64,000 bases of DNA from VRUE01 sp963704505 (GCA_963704505.1 OY969912.1:310001-374000), one strand, 5' to 3'. Shown: positions 45,486 to 54,338, counted from the stretch's first letter. The notes: generated by a model not told the origin, from the sequence alone. Numbers and translations are program-made.

Positions 45486-46733
45486 ATGAGCGGCGGCGGA
45501 GATCGACAACTTGCGGACGCGGCGCGCAAGCGCGTGGCGGTGGAAATGGTCGCCAAGCACGAGCGCACCCTGCGCCGCACCGCGCGTCGCTACTCGATCT
45601 GCACCGAGGACGCCGAGGACGCATTCCAGCGGGCGCTGGAGATCCTCCTGCTCAAATCGCCGCCCGGGGAGGCCCGCGAACTGATCCGCTGGATGCAGAC
45701 GGTGACCAAGCACGAGGCGCTTGCGGTGCGGCGGGCGCGGGAGCGCGGTCTCACCCCGGCGCCGCTGGCCGCCATCGACAACGACGACTGGTTGGAGCTC
45801 TTTCCCTCCCAGGCGCCTGGGCCCGCCGAGCGGGTCGAGCGGCGCGAGTCGATAGCGCGCAGCCGTGAGGCCCTCCAGGCCCTGAAGCCGGCGGAGCTTC
45901 GCGCCCTGACCCTGCTCGCCGAGGGCTACTCCTACGTCGAGATCGGCGAGATCACCGGGTTCAGCAGGACCAAAGTGAACCGCTGCCTGGCCGAGGGGCG
46001 CGAGGCCTACCGCTCGCTCACCGCGCGCAGCGAGAGCGGCGAGCGCTGCGTCGAGCTGCGGCCCGCGATCTCGGCCTTCTGCGACGCCGAGGCGACCCAG
46101 GAGCAGATCGCCGCGGTCCGCGAGCACCTCCGGGCCTGCGCCCACTGCCGCGCCGCGATGCGCTCCTACCGCGCCGCGCCGAGGGCGATCGCCGCGCTGC
46201 TGCCGGCGCCGTTCGCCCTCCGCACCCTGTTCGAGCGGGCCCATGACGCCGTCTCCGGCCTGGGAGCAAAGATCTCAGGGCAGCGCCTCGGCGCCGAATC
46301 CGCGCTCAGCCAGGTGGCCGCGTCGGGAGGCGGGCGGGGGCCGGGGATGACGGCGCTGGCCAAGGTCCTGGCGATCTGCGCCGGCACAGCGGGCGGCGCC
46401 GCGGCCTGCGTCACCGCGGGAGTCGTCCCGCCTGCCCTCGACCCGACCGCCGGCCAGGAGGCGAAGCCGCCCGTCGTCAGGGTGGTGAAACCGCTGCGCC
46501 CACAGGCGGCGGAGCCCGAACCCGCGTCCTCGCCGCCGGAAGCCGTGGTCGAACCCGAGCCGACGCCCGAAGACGAGCCGCCTGCCGAATCCGTGCCAGA
46601 AGCCGCCGCGGTCGAGGCCGCCGTCGAATCCGAACCGAGCGCCGCGACGCCCGCCGTCACTCCCCAACCGGAGACGCCGAGCGCGCCCGTTCGCGCGGCG
46701 ACACCCGAAGCGGCCGGGGAGTTCGGCCCGTGA
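45486..46733 (+). CDS. ECF sigma factor fused to zinc-finger and membrane segment
   Basis: Protein of 415 residues. Sigma region 2 at about 20-90 (EDAEDAFQRALEIL, LIRWMQTVTKHEALA) and region 4 at about 128-180 (LKPAELRALTLLAEGYSYVE, FSRTKVNRCL) mark an ECF-type sigma factor. Next is a zinc anti-sigma-like motif: His214-x3-Cys218-x2-Cys221 (REHLRACAHC) with Cys188/Cys199 nearby. A single membrane helix (about 288-313) follows, then a Pro/Glu/Ala-rich extracellular tail of 100 residues. The ATG 45486 has GAGGTG 7 nt before it. This puts sigma and anti-sigma parts in one membrane-tethered chain, so release probably needs proteolysis. It overlaps the secreted-protein gene by 4 bp. Confidence 0.85.
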   Translation: MSGGGDRQLADAARKRVAVEMVAKHERTLRRTARRYSICTEDAEDAFQRALEILLLKSPPGEARELIRWMQTVTKHEALAVRRARERGLTPAPLAAIDNDDWLELFPSQAPGPAERVERRESIARSREALQALKPAELRALTLLAEGYSYVEIGEITGFSRTKVNRCLAEGREAYRSLTARSESGERCVELRPAISAFCDAEATQEQIAAVREHLRACAHCRAAMRSYRAAPRAIAALLPAPFALRTLFERAHDAVSGLGAKISGQRLGAESALSQVAASGGGRGPGMTALAKVLAICAGTAGGAAACVTAGVVPPALDPTAGQEAKPPVVRVVKPLRPQAAEPEPASSPPEAVVEPEPTPEDEPPAESVPEAAAVEAAVESEPSAATPAVTPQPETPSAPVRAATPEAAGEFGP

Positions 46734-48709
46734 GGCTGCGCTTCGCGGTCCCGATCGCGACGCTCGCGGCTCTTCTGCTGCTCAGCGGACGGGCCCTGGC
46801 GGTGCCGCCCCCTCCGGAACAGTTGGAACCGCGGCAGGGGAGCGGCTGGCAGCCCGACCGGAGCTTCGGCCTCAAATGGCGGAACCCGAGCGCCACGGGC
46901 ACGCCGATCGCCGCCGTCCATTTCCTAGTGCGGGACCCCCAGGGCGCGGTGACGATCGGCCCGAAACGGATCGACTGGGCCGCCGAGCGGGCAGATGGCC
47001 TGCACCTGAACGGCAGCAGCGGCGCCTACACCGCCGACGTGTGGCTGGAGGACACCGGTGGCGCCCAGGGCCCGGCGGCGACAACCGTCCTGCGCTTCGA
47101 CGACACCGCGCCCGGCCCCTCCGCGCCGCTCGAGGGGAGCGGCTGGATCGGCAGGGCAGAGCTTCCTTACGCGATCCGCCTCGGCCATCCGCCGGCAGCC
47201 CCGGCGGCGGCCGGGATCCGTGGCTACGCGGTCTCAATCGACCGCGGCCCCGAGTCCTCGCCCTGCCTCGCCGCCGATCGCTGCACCGACGCCGAGACCG
47301 ATCTCCGCGGCGGGGTCGACGACGACACCCTGATCGTCGACGAACTGCCCGAGGGCGTGTCGTTCGTCCATGCGGTCGCCGTTTCCGGCGCCGGTCTGCG
47401 GTCGGCGAGCGTCGGCCACGCCCGCCTGAGGGTCGACCGGACCGACCCACGGACCGAGCTGGTCGGCCTCGCCGACGGCTGGGTGAACCACACCGTCGTT
47501 CTGCGGGCCAACGCCGAGGATTCGGGCTCGGGGATGTCGACCGGCGCCGGCGGCGCTCCCTTCACCGCGATCCAGGTCGACGCCGAACCGCCGTCGACTG
47601 TGCCCGGGGACTCGGCCGGCGCGGCGGTGTTCGCGGGCGGGGCCCACACGATCACCTTCTACGCCCGCGACGCGGCCGGCAACGTCGACGATGGCCGAAT
47701 GGCCAACGGCCATCGCAACCCGCCACCGTCGAGCGCCGTGGTCCGCATCGATCGCCAGGCGCCGCTGGTCCGCTTCGTCGGCTCCGCCGGCCCGTCGGAT
47801 CCGGACCTGATCGAGGCCCGGGTCAGCGACGCTCTCTCCGGCCCGAGCCAGAGCCGCGGCTCGATCGAGGTCCGCTCGCGCGGGAGCGGACTGCCCTTCA
47901 TGCCGCTGCCGACGATCGCGCAGGGCGAGACCCTGCGGGCCCGCTGGAACTCGGACGACTGTCTGCCCGGCGAGTACGAGTTCCGCGCGACCGGCTTCGA
48001 CCTGGCCGGGAACTCGACCACGGACAGCCGCCGGGGCAACGGGTCTCAGATGACCCTGCCGGCCCCGCTGAAGGTGTCGGCGACCGTCATCGCGACGATC
48101 GCCGGGGAAGATGCCGCGGTCCTTCCCCGCGGCAACGGCAGCGTCCTTGAGGGCCGACTCGAGCTCGCCTCCGGAGCCCCCGCGGCCGGTCTGCCGGTCA
48201 CGATCGGGGAGCGCTTCGCAGCGGGCTCGCCGCTGGGCGAACGCAGCACGACGGTCCGCACCGACGCGAGCGGCGCCTTCTCGACGCCACTCGAGCCGGG
48301 ACCGAGCCGCGTCGTCGTCGCCCGCTTCGACGGCACCCACGCATACGGCCGCGCGGCGAGCCTGCCGCTGCGGCTGGCGGTCCGCGGCGAGGTGGTGATG
48401 TCGGCCTCGCGGCGAGTCGCGGTCGTCGGCGGACGGCCGGTCGTCTTCAGGGGCCGGGTCGGCGCGACGCCGGGCGAGATTCCCGACGACGGGGTCGCCG
48501 TGCAGCTCCAGTTCCGGCTGCCCGGCCTGCCGTGGACGGAATTCCGCACGGCCCGGACCGACGGGCGCGGGCGCTTCCACTACGCCTATCGCTTCAGCGA
48601 CAACGACAGTCGCGGGGTCCGCTTCGGCTTCCGTGCCTACGCCCCGACGCAAAGCGACTGGCCGTATGAGCCCGGGGGCTCGCGGCCAGTCGCGGTGCGC
48701 GGTGCTTGA
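46730..48709 (+). CDS. Secreted Ig-like multidomain protein
   Basis: Exported protein of 659 residues starting GTG 46730, overlapping the sigma-factor stop by 4 bp. Signal peptide FAVPIATLAALLLLSGRALA. It is composed of beta-sandwich repeats: several with FDDTAPGPSAP and VDRTDPRTELVG, the type of bacterial Ig-like repeats before ARDAAGNV, and near the C-terminus a carboxypeptidase-regulatory-like repeat (GAPAAGLPVTIGERFAAG) and another with DGVAVQLQFRLPG. No enzyme motif. Translation coupling to the membrane-bound sigma factor suggests that it is the surface partner or main target of that system. Confidence 0.75.
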   Translation: MRLRFAVPIATLAALLLLSGRALAVPPPPEQLEPRQGSGWQPDRSFGLKWRNPSATGTPIAAVHFLVRDPQGAVTIGPKRIDWAAERADGLHLNGSSGAYTADVWLEDTGGAQGPAATTVLRFDDTAPGPSAPLEGSGWIGRAELPYAIRLGHPPAAPAAAGIRGYAVSIDRGPESSPCLAADRCTDAETDLRGGVDDDTLIVDELPEGVSFVHAVAVSGAGLRSASVGHARLRVDRTDPRTELVGLADGWVNHTVVLRANAEDSGSGMSTGAGGAPFTAIQVDAEPPSTVPGDSAGAAVFAGGAHTITFYARDAAGNVDDGRMANGHRNPPPSSAVVRIDRQAPLVRFVGSAGPSDPDLIEARVSDALSGPSQSRGSIEVRSRGSGLPFMPLPTIAQGETLRARWNSDDCLPGEYEFRATGFDLAGNSTTDSRRGNGSQMTLPAPLKVSATVIATIAGEDAAVLPRGNGSVLEGRLELASGAPAAGLPVTIGERFAAGSPLGERSTTVRTDASGAFSTPLEPGPSRVVVARFDGTHAYGRAASLPLRLAVRGEVVMSASRRVAVVGGRPVVFRGRVGATPGEIPDDGVAVQLQFRLPGLPWTEFRTARTDGRGRFHYAYRFSDNDSRGVRFGFRAYAPTQSDWPYEPGGSRPVAVRGA

Positions 48710-48718
48710 AGGGCGCTG

Positions 48719-49228
48719 CTAGCGGAGCGCGGCGATCTGGTCGGTGACCTGATCGACGATGTCCTGGGCGCGCGACGTCTGCTCGTCGATCGCCTTGCGG
48801 ACGCGCAGCTCGACCTCGCTGCGGTTCTTTTTCAGCGTCGTCTCGACCGTGCGCTGGCGTTTGCGGGCCTCGCGCTCAACTTTGGTGCGGGTCCGTTTGG
48901 CCTCGGTCGTCGCTTTGCGGCGGGCGGTGGAGCCACGGCGCTCGGTCCTCTTGAGGGTGCGGCGCAGCTCGTTGCGGTAGGCCTTCAGCTTGCGCTCGGC
49001 GGTGTCGCGGCCGGTGAAGGGCTCGACCAGGTCGGTGACGCGATCGGTGACGCTGAGAACGGCGCCGACCGGGATGTCGACGGCGGTCTCGGCGACGACG
49101 CGCGCCTGGTTTTTCTCCGCTTTGGCGGCCTGCTTGACGCCTGATTTGACCTGCTTGGCGCCGGTTTTGGCTTTCGTCGCGCCGGCCTTGGCCGAGGCGC
49201 CGTTGCTGCTGGTTTTCTGCGTTGCCAT
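48719..49228 (-). CDS. Basic coiled-coil protein (HBHA/phasin-like)
   Basis: Protein of 169 residues without signal peptide: Lys/Ala-rich N-terminus (GAKQVKSGVKQAAKAEKNQ), a short hydrophobic segment (VDIPVGAVLSVTDRVTDLVE), then a long helix dominated by Arg/Lys/Glu/Thr heptads (RRTLKRTERRGSTARRKATT onward) ending in VDQVTDQIAALR. The pattern resembles heparin-binding hemagglutinin/phasin-type proteins, and the basic helix could bind nucleic acid or polyphosphate. Two LexA-like boxes lie in its promoter region (49285-49313), unusual for such a protein. Convergent with the Ig-like gene, 9 bp apart. Confidence 0.7.
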   Translation of the reverse strand: MATQKTSSNGASAKAGATKAKTGAKQVKSGVKQAAKAEKNQARVVAETAVDIPVGAVLSVTDRVTDLVEPFTGRDTAERKLKAYRNELRRTLKRTERRGSTARRKATTEAKRTRTKVEREARKRQRTVETTLKKNRSEVELRVRKAIDEQTSRAQDIVDQVTDQIAALR

Positions 49229-49276
49229 AAGGGGGTGATCCTCTCGATTCTTGGGTGTCCTGCCGGAAAGTCCGCG

Positions 49277-49313
49277 AGTGTAGCGAACATATGTTCTTTA
49301 CGAACACACGTTT
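49277..49313 (-). promoter_or_regulatory. Promoter with two LexA-like boxes
   Basis: GAACATATGTTC (49285-49296) is a perfect palindrome of the LexA/DinR type GAAC-N4-GTTC. GAACACACGTTT (49302-49313) is a second, one-mismatch box 5 bp away. On the reverse strand TACACT (49282-49277) serves as -10 and the boxes cover the -35 region, as expected for repression of the 48719-49228 gene. An inverted repeat CCGGAAAG/CTTTCCGG (49263-49270, 49322-49329) brackets both boxes. Confidence 0.7.
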
Positions 49314-49335
49314 GTAAACCGCTTTCCGGAAAGGG

Positions 49336-50148
49336 TTACTGGGCGGCTTCGAGCAATTCGCGGCCCTGCTGCCCGGCGGCGCCGAGAATCGGGTAGCGGG
49401 CGTCGAGGCCGAGGTCGGCCCCGTCGAGGCCGAGGTCGCCGAAGGAGATGGTTCCGCCCGCCTCGCGCACGATCAGCTGGGCGGCGGCGGCGTCGACCGA
49501 TCGGCACGGGCGCAGGGAGAGCATCCCGTCGAAGCGCCCGGCGGCCAGGTAGCAGGCGGTTATCGCGATCGAGCCGACGACGCGCAGCCGGTAGACCTTC
49601 CCCGCAAGCGCCTCGAGGACGGGCAGGGACCACTCGGGCTCGGCCGACTCCACCCCGAGCAGTTCGAGCTTCCCGGCGTCGGGGCCGACTTTGATCCGCT
49701 CGTCGTCGAGCCAGGCACCCTCCCCCCGGCGGCCGACGAACTCCTCGCCGGCGCCGAAGTCGTAGACGTAGCCGAACTCGACGTCCGCCATCGAGGGGCC
49801 GGTGGCGACCGCGATGCTGAGGCTGTGCGAGGGCAGTGTGCGGCGTGCATTGAGGGAGCCGTCGATCGGGTCGATCACCACCCGCGCGTCGCCGCCCTCG
49901 CCGAAGGAGACCTGGCCGCGCTCCTCGGAGATCGCGGTGAAGGAGGCGCCCTCGGAGGCGAGCTTCTCGAGCTCCTCGAAGACGATGTCCTCGCAGCGGC
50001 GGTCGATCACGAGGGTGTGATCTCCGCCCTCGCCCACCCCCTCGTACTCGGTGCGCGCGTCGATCCCCTTGACCTCGTCGAAGACGCCTCGCTGCGCATC
50101 GACGATTCGGCGGCAGATTCCCTGCCAGTCTGCGGAAAAAACGTCCAT
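49336..50148 (-). CDS. Inositol monophosphatase-family phosphatase
   Basis: Sugar/inositol phosphatase of about 270 residues. The metal-binding motifs are ISEERGQ (Glu), DPIDGSLNA (Asp-Ile-Asp-Gly-Ser) and CRSVDAAAAQLIVREAGG, in which the usual WD before the catalytic Ala-rich helix is SVD. It fits the archaeal-type dual inositol-1-phosphatase/fructose-1,6-bisphosphatase group as much as classical SuhB. ATG 50148 has TAGAGT 7 nt upstream and no Shine-Dalgarno, so probably leaderless. The frame continues far upstream to 52674 but there it is a shadow of the helicase gene. Divergent from that gene by 33 bp. Confidence 0.88.
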   Translation of the reverse strand: MDVFSADWQGICRRIVDAQRGVFDEVKGIDARTEYEGVGEGGDHTLVIDRRCEDIVFEELEKLASEGASFTAISEERGQVSFGEGGDARVVIDPIDGSLNARRTLPSHSLSIAVATGPSMADVEFGYVYDFGAGEEFVGRRGEGAWLDDERIKVGPDAGKLELLGVESAEPEWSLPVLEALAGKVYRLRVVGSIAITACYLAAGRFDGMLSLRPCRSVDAAAAQLIVREAGGTISFGDLGLDGADLGLDARYPILGAAGQQGRELLEAAQ

Positions 50149-50155
50149 CTCCCGG

Positions 50156-50175
50156 ACTCTATGGCGCGCTAGCGT
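50156..50175. promoter_or_regulatory. Back-to-back -10 elements of two leaderless genes
   Basis: In the 33-bp gap between divergent start codons, TAGAGT on the reverse strand (50161-50156) lies 7 nt before the phosphatase ATG. TAGCGT on the forward strand (50170-50175) lies 6 nt before the helicase ATG. Neither gene has a ribosome site. The promoters overlap and may exclude each other. Confidence 0.6.
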
Positions 50176-50181
50176 TGAACG

Positions 50182-53034
50182 ATGGATCTGACGCCGCCAC
50201 AGCAGCGCGCGGTCGCCTGGGACGAGGGGGCCCTCCTGCTCACCGGGGCGGCCGGCTCGGGCAAGACCGAGGTCCTCGCCAGGCGCCTGGCGCGGCTCGC
50301 CGCGGAGGGCGAGGGCCCGCAGCGGGTCCTGGTCCTGGCCAGCACCAGGGCTGGCGCCGGGCGCCTTCGCCGCCGCGCCGAGGCCCTGCTCGACGGCGCC
50401 TATGAGGAGCTCTGGGTCGGGACCTGGGAGGAGATCGCCGAGCGCCTGCTGCGCGACGACCTGACCGCGGCCGCCGGCCTCGACCCCTTCTTCGGCGTCC
50501 TCGGCCCGGCCGAGCGGCTTGCCCTGCTGCTCGACCGGATCGACGAGCTGCCGCTGCGAAGCCATGCAATCCGCGGGAACCCCGCCGGCCTGCTCGCCAG
50601 GCTGCTCGAGCGGATCGACTGCCTCAAGGCCGGCGCCGACGGCGCCGAGCCCGAGCTCGCCGAGCTGGCGGCCGCCCACGACCGCATCCTCGCCGCGGCG
50701 GGGAGCATCGACACCGGTGACCTCTTCCTGATCCTCAACCGCCTGGTCAGCGAGGACGCCTCGGTCCGCGAGGCGCTGGCGGCGCGCTTCGACCACGTGA
50801 TGGTCGACGAGCTCGAGGAGACGATCCCCGCCCAGCGAGCGATCCTCGCCGGGCTGGCGCCGGCGATCCCGAACCACCTCTACGCGGTCGAGCGCGGCGA
50901 GACCGCGTGGTTCGACCAGGTTCACCCCGAGGGCGATGAGATCGCGCTCGAACAGCCGTTCCGCGAGGCGCTGCTGCGCTTCTGGAGGTGCACCAACGAG
51001 CGGGCGCAGGCGCAGGCGGTAGCCCGCGATGCCGAGCATTTGCTGGCCACGGGGACCTCGCCGGAAGAGATCTGCGTGCTGATCGAGGACGCCGGCGCCA
51101 ACGGCGGGCCCGTCTCGGCGGCGATGGAGGAGCGCGGCATCCCCTTCCACCTCGCCGGGCCGGCGGCGCTCTTCCAGCGGCCGGAGGTGCGCGACGCGAT
51201 CGCCTGGCTGCGGGTCCTCGCCGACCCCGGCGACTCGGCCGCCGCGGCGCGGGCGTTGACCCGGCCGCCGATCGAGCTGCGCTCCGCCGACCTGGCGCGG
51301 CTGACGACGATCGCCCGGCGCCGCAAGCTCGACATGGTCTCCGCCTGCGAGGCGGCGATGGAGAGCCCGCAGATCCCGCCCGAGGCGCGCGAGCGGATCC
51401 AGTCCTTCATCAAGCTCTACGGCGAAGCCTCCTCGGTGATGGAGGAGCGCCGCGCCGACGTCTTCGTGCGGCGGCTGATCGAGCGGGTCGGGCTGCGGCG
51501 CCAGCGCCTCTTCGCCGCCCAGCCGGAGGTCGCCGAGCGCCTGCTCGGGCTCTCGCGCCTGGCCGAGCTTGCCTCGGCCTGGGCGCGCCGCGAGCCGCAC
51601 GGCTCGACCAGGGACTTCGTCCGACACCTGAGCGCCGTCGCCGAGGCCGGCGTCGAGCCGATCGGTGGCGAGGAGCCGCCCGCCCCGGGGGCGGTGGTCG
51701 GCCTCGACCGCCTGGCCGCCAAGGGGCGCGAGTACGCGCACGTCTTCGTCGTCGGCCTCGAGAGCGGCGCCGGCGCCGAGCGCATCGGCCGGCCGGCGAG
51801 GACCGGCATCGTCCTTTCCCGGGTCGAGCGCGGCGACGAGGGCGAGCAGCGTCCGTCCGCCTTCTACGAGCAGGCCCTGCTCGCGCTCGACGGCGAGGAG
51901 GAGGAGCACGCCGAGGAGCTCTTCGGGCCGGCCGAGGGGCTGCACGCGACCTATCGCAAGCTCAGGGAGGAGGTGCTCGAGGCGTCCTGGCGCGCCGGCC
52001 GCGAGCTCTCCGAGCCGCGGCTCGACACCGCGATCGACGTCAACCGCGCGATCGCCCGCTACCTCGAGTTGTTGAAGCTGGCGGCGCTCGCCCAGCGCCC
52101 CGGGGACGAGGCGACCGCCGAGGCGATCGAGGCGGTCAACGGCCTCCTGCGCCAGGTGGCGACTCCGGAGCAGCAGGCTGAGCTCGACGCCTCGGCGATC
52201 GACTCCTACCTGCTCGACTCCGAGCGCGACCGCGACAGCCGCAGGCGCCTGATCGCGGCCCGCCACGAGCCCTCGCTGGAGGCGTTCCTGCCGCGGCGAG
52301 GGGACGGCGGCCTCAGTCTCTCGGCCTCCGACGTCGACCTCTACCTGACCTGCCCGCTGAAGTACAAGTTCGCCCGCGTCTTCGGCATCCCCCAGGAGCC
52401 GACCATCAACCAGCGCTTCGGGATCCTCATCCACAACGTCCTCGAACGCTTCCACCGCGACGAGCTGCAGCCGGGCGAAGACGGGCTGCAGCGGCTCAAC
52501 GACCTGCTCGAGGCGGGCTGGCGACGCTCCGGGTTCGGCACCAGCGACGACGAGCTCCAGTACCGCGACCGAGCCCGCCAGGCGATGCGCCTCTACTGGG
52601 ACCGCGAGCGCGAATCGGAGGGTGAGCCGGTCTGGCTCGAGCGCAAGTTCGACTTCAAGATCGGACCCCACCACGTGCGCGGCAGGGTCGACCGCGTCGA
52701 CCGCCTACCGGGCGGCGAGCACGAGTTGATCGACTACAAGACCGGCGAGCGCAAGAGCGAGGCCCAGCTCGAGAGCGATTTACAGCTGGCCCTCTACCGG
52801 CTTGCCGCGCGCGAGGCCTGGGAACTCGACACGCCGATGTCGGGCAGCTACTACTACGTGCTCGACGGCGACAAGGTCGCGGCGCCGACCAAGCCCGACG
52901 ACGCCGAGCGGGTCGAGCGCACGGTCCTCCAGGTCGCCGAGGGGGCGTTGAGCCAGGACTTCGAGCCGCGCCCCTCGCCGCGGGTCTGCAGCTGGTGCGA
53001 CTACCGGCTGATCTGCCCGGCCGCCGAGACCTGA
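50182..53034 (+). CDS. UvrD-like/RecB-nuclease (AddB/AdnA-type) protein
   Basis: Protein of 950 residues with an N-terminal superfamily-1 helicase module (GAAGSGKTEV Walker A at about 24-33; VDELEETIPAQRAIL as Walker B) and a C-terminal RecB-type nuclease (about 710-950: FGILIHNVLERFHRDE, ELIDYKTGERKSEAQLESDL). Cys in YLTCPLKYKF plus the CxxC...C of CSWCDYRLICP make the four-cysteine iron-sulfur site of AddB/AdnA nucleases. The motor looks degenerate: the motif normally GDxxQ is YAVERGETAWFDQ. It is thus a likely DNA end-processing partner whose second subunit is not here. Leaderless-type start. Confidence 0.88.
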   Translation: MDLTPPQQRAVAWDEGALLLTGAAGSGKTEVLARRLARLAAEGEGPQRVLVLASTRAGAGRLRRRAEALLDGAYEELWVGTWEEIAERLLRDDLTAAAGLDPFFGVLGPAERLALLLDRIDELPLRSHAIRGNPAGLLARLLERIDCLKAGADGAEPELAELAAAHDRILAAAGSIDTGDLFLILNRLVSEDASVREALAARFDHVMVDELEETIPAQRAILAGLAPAIPNHLYAVERGETAWFDQVHPEGDEIALEQPFREALLRFWRCTNERAQAQAVARDAEHLLATGTSPEEICVLIEDAGANGGPVSAAMEERGIPFHLAGPAALFQRPEVRDAIAWLRVLADPGDSAAAARALTRPPIELRSADLARLTTIARRRKLDMVSACEAAMESPQIPPEARERIQSFIKLYGEASSVMEERRADVFVRRLIERVGLRRQRLFAAQPEVAERLLGLSRLAELASAWARREPHGSTRDFVRHLSAVAEAGVEPIGGEEPPAPGAVVGLDRLAAKGREYAHVFVVGLESGAGAERIGRPARTGIVLSRVERGDEGEQRPSAFYEQALLALDGEEEEHAEELFGPAEGLHATYRKLREEVLEASWRAGRELSEPRLDTAIDVNRAIARYLELLKLAALAQRPGDEATAEAIEAVNGLLRQVATPEQQAELDASAIDSYLLDSERDRDSRRRLIAARHEPSLEAFLPRRGDGGLSLSASDVDLYLTCPLKYKFARVFGIPQEPTINQRFGILIHNVLERFHRDELQPGEDGLQRLNDLLEAGWRRSGFGTSDDELQYRDRARQAMRLYWDRERESEGEPVWLERKFDFKIGPHHVRGRVDRVDRLPGGEHELIDYKTGERKSEAQLESDLQLALYRLAAREAWELDTPMSGSYYYVLDGDKVAAPTKPDDAERVERTVLQVAEGALSQDFEPRPSPRVCSWCDYRLICPAAET

Positions 53035-53040
53035 GCCGGG

Positions 53041-53904
53041 CTACTCGCCCTGCTGGCGCAGGAAGTGCTGGAACTCGCGGGCGATCATGTCGGCGGAGGG
53101 AAGCTCGGTGCCCTCGTCGCTGAGCTGCTCGACCTGTTCGGCCTCGATCCGATCGACCAGGTCCTTGATCTCCGGGTTGGCGGCGACGGCGCGGCCGATC
53201 TGCTCCTCATAGCCCTCGGACTCCAGCTCGAGCTCGGAGGCGTCAACGGGGATCCCGGTCAGGCCCTCGAGGCGGCGAAGCAGGGCCAGCGCCGCCTTCG
53301 GGTTGGGGACGGCCGCGACGTAATGGGGGACAGCGGCCCAGAGCGAGGCCGAGGTCATGCCGAGCTGGCGACAGCAGTCGTGGACGACGCCGACGATCCC
53401 GGTCGGGCCCTCGTAGTTCGAGCGTTCCAGGTCGAGCTCCTCGACCAGCTCCTCGCTCGAGGCGAGGCCGGTGATCGGCACCGGGAGGGTGTGGGAGACC
53501 TCGGCGATCAGCGCCCCCATCGTCACCACCATCTCGGCTCCGAGGGCGTCGGCGGTTGTCGCGATCGCCTCGGAGAAGGTCCGCCATCGCAGGTTGGGCT
53601 CGGTGCCGTCGAGGAGGACGAGGTCACGGTCCGCGGACGGCACGCGGGCGGCGTAGATGTTGTTCTGGGGCCACTCGATGTGCCGCGCCTGCCCCTCGCT
53701 GAGGGTGATCGTCGGCCGCGTGGTCTGGAAGTCGAAGAACTCCTCGGGGTCGACCTGGGCGATCAGCTCGGCGTCGAGCGACTCGGCGGCGGCGCCCAGC
53801 GCGCGCGAGGCTGCGGCCGCCGCGTCGTTCCAGCCGCGGAACGAGCAGACGAGGACCGGTGAGCGAAGCTGCGGGATATCGCCCTCCCAGGTCAGTGCGT
53901 CCAT
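53041..53904 (-). CDS. PAC2 (proteasome assembly chaperone) family protein
   Basis: Soluble protein of 287 residues with the PAC2/DUF75 fold pattern: VLVCSFRGWNDAAAAASRAL at the N-terminus, VVTMGALIAEVSHTLPVPIT, GPTGIVGVVHDCCRQLGMTS, AAVPHYVAAVPNPKAALALL, then helices. Bacterial relatives are common in actinobacteria with proteasomes, but their role there is not settled. ATG 53904 follows TACCCT by 6 nt and has no ribosome site, so probably leaderless. Convergent with the helicase gene, 6 bp apart. Confidence 0.9.
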   Translation of the reverse strand: MDALTWEGDIPQLRSPVLVCSFRGWNDAAAAASRALGAAAESLDAELIAQVDPEEFFDFQTTRPTITLSEGQARHIEWPQNNIYAARVPSADRDLVLLDGTEPNLRWRTFSEAIATTADALGAEMVVTMGALIAEVSHTLPVPITGLASSEELVEELDLERSNYEGPTGIVGVVHDCCRQLGMTSASLWAAVPHYVAAVPNPKAALALLRRLEGLTGIPVDASELELESEGYEEQIGRAVAANPEIKDLVDRIEAEQVEQLSDEGTELPSADMIAREFQHFLRQQGE

Positions 53905-53908
53905 TGAT

Positions 53909-54277
53909 TCAGGGTACCGTCAGCGCCCTCCGGGCCAGCCGGTAGGCGAAGAACAGGGCGACGGCGGCGAATGACAGTTCCAGCGCGCGTTGGGAGACGT
54001 TGTTGGAGACGACCACGCCGATCAGGACGCCGAGCGGCGAGAGCGCGCCGATCACGAGGGCCGCGCGCAGGTCGACGTTGCCGTAACCGTGCTGTCGGTA
54101 CGCCCCTACCGCGGCGACGATCACGATCACCAGCAGCGAGGTCGACTCGCCCTCGACCTGGCTCAGGCCGAGGAAGATCGTCAGCGCCGGTACGAAGAGG
54201 ACGCCGCCGCCGACCCCGACCAGGCCCCCGGCCAGTCCGCCCGCGAGCGCCAGGAGTATCGCCAGCACTATCTCCAT
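53909..54277 (-). CDS. Half-size TauE/SafE permease, subunit 1
   Basis: Membrane protein of 122 residues with four predicted helices, a half of the normal TauE/SafE sulfite/anion exporter (about 250 residues). It starts with the family motif GGLAGGLVGVGGGVLFVPAL and contains YGNVDLRAALVIGALSPLGV. ATG 54277 is used; the preceding TTG is also in frame. It lies 61 bp downstream of its sister gene (54339-54704), which encodes the same fold in the same direction. The two probably assemble as a heterodimer. Substrate unknown. Ends 4 bp before the PAC2 start. Confidence 0.85.
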   Translation of the reverse strand: MEIVLAILLALAGGLAGGLVGVGGGVLFVPALTIFLGLSQVEGESTSLLVIVIVAAVGAYRQHGYGNVDLRAALVIGALSPLGVLIGVVVSNNVSQRALELSFAAVALFFAYRLARRALTVP

Positions 54278-54338
54278 CAATGTTCGCGCTCCGCTCGCGG
54301 CGCAAAGAACAAGGGATGGATGCTTGCTCGCTCCGCGC

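Noticed and set aside
50149..52674. Upstream extension of the IMPase-family gene to 1112 residues
   Set aside because: The extension is the antisense of the helicase/nuclease gene and has shadow composition. The domain begins at ATG 50148 next to a leaderless-type promoter.
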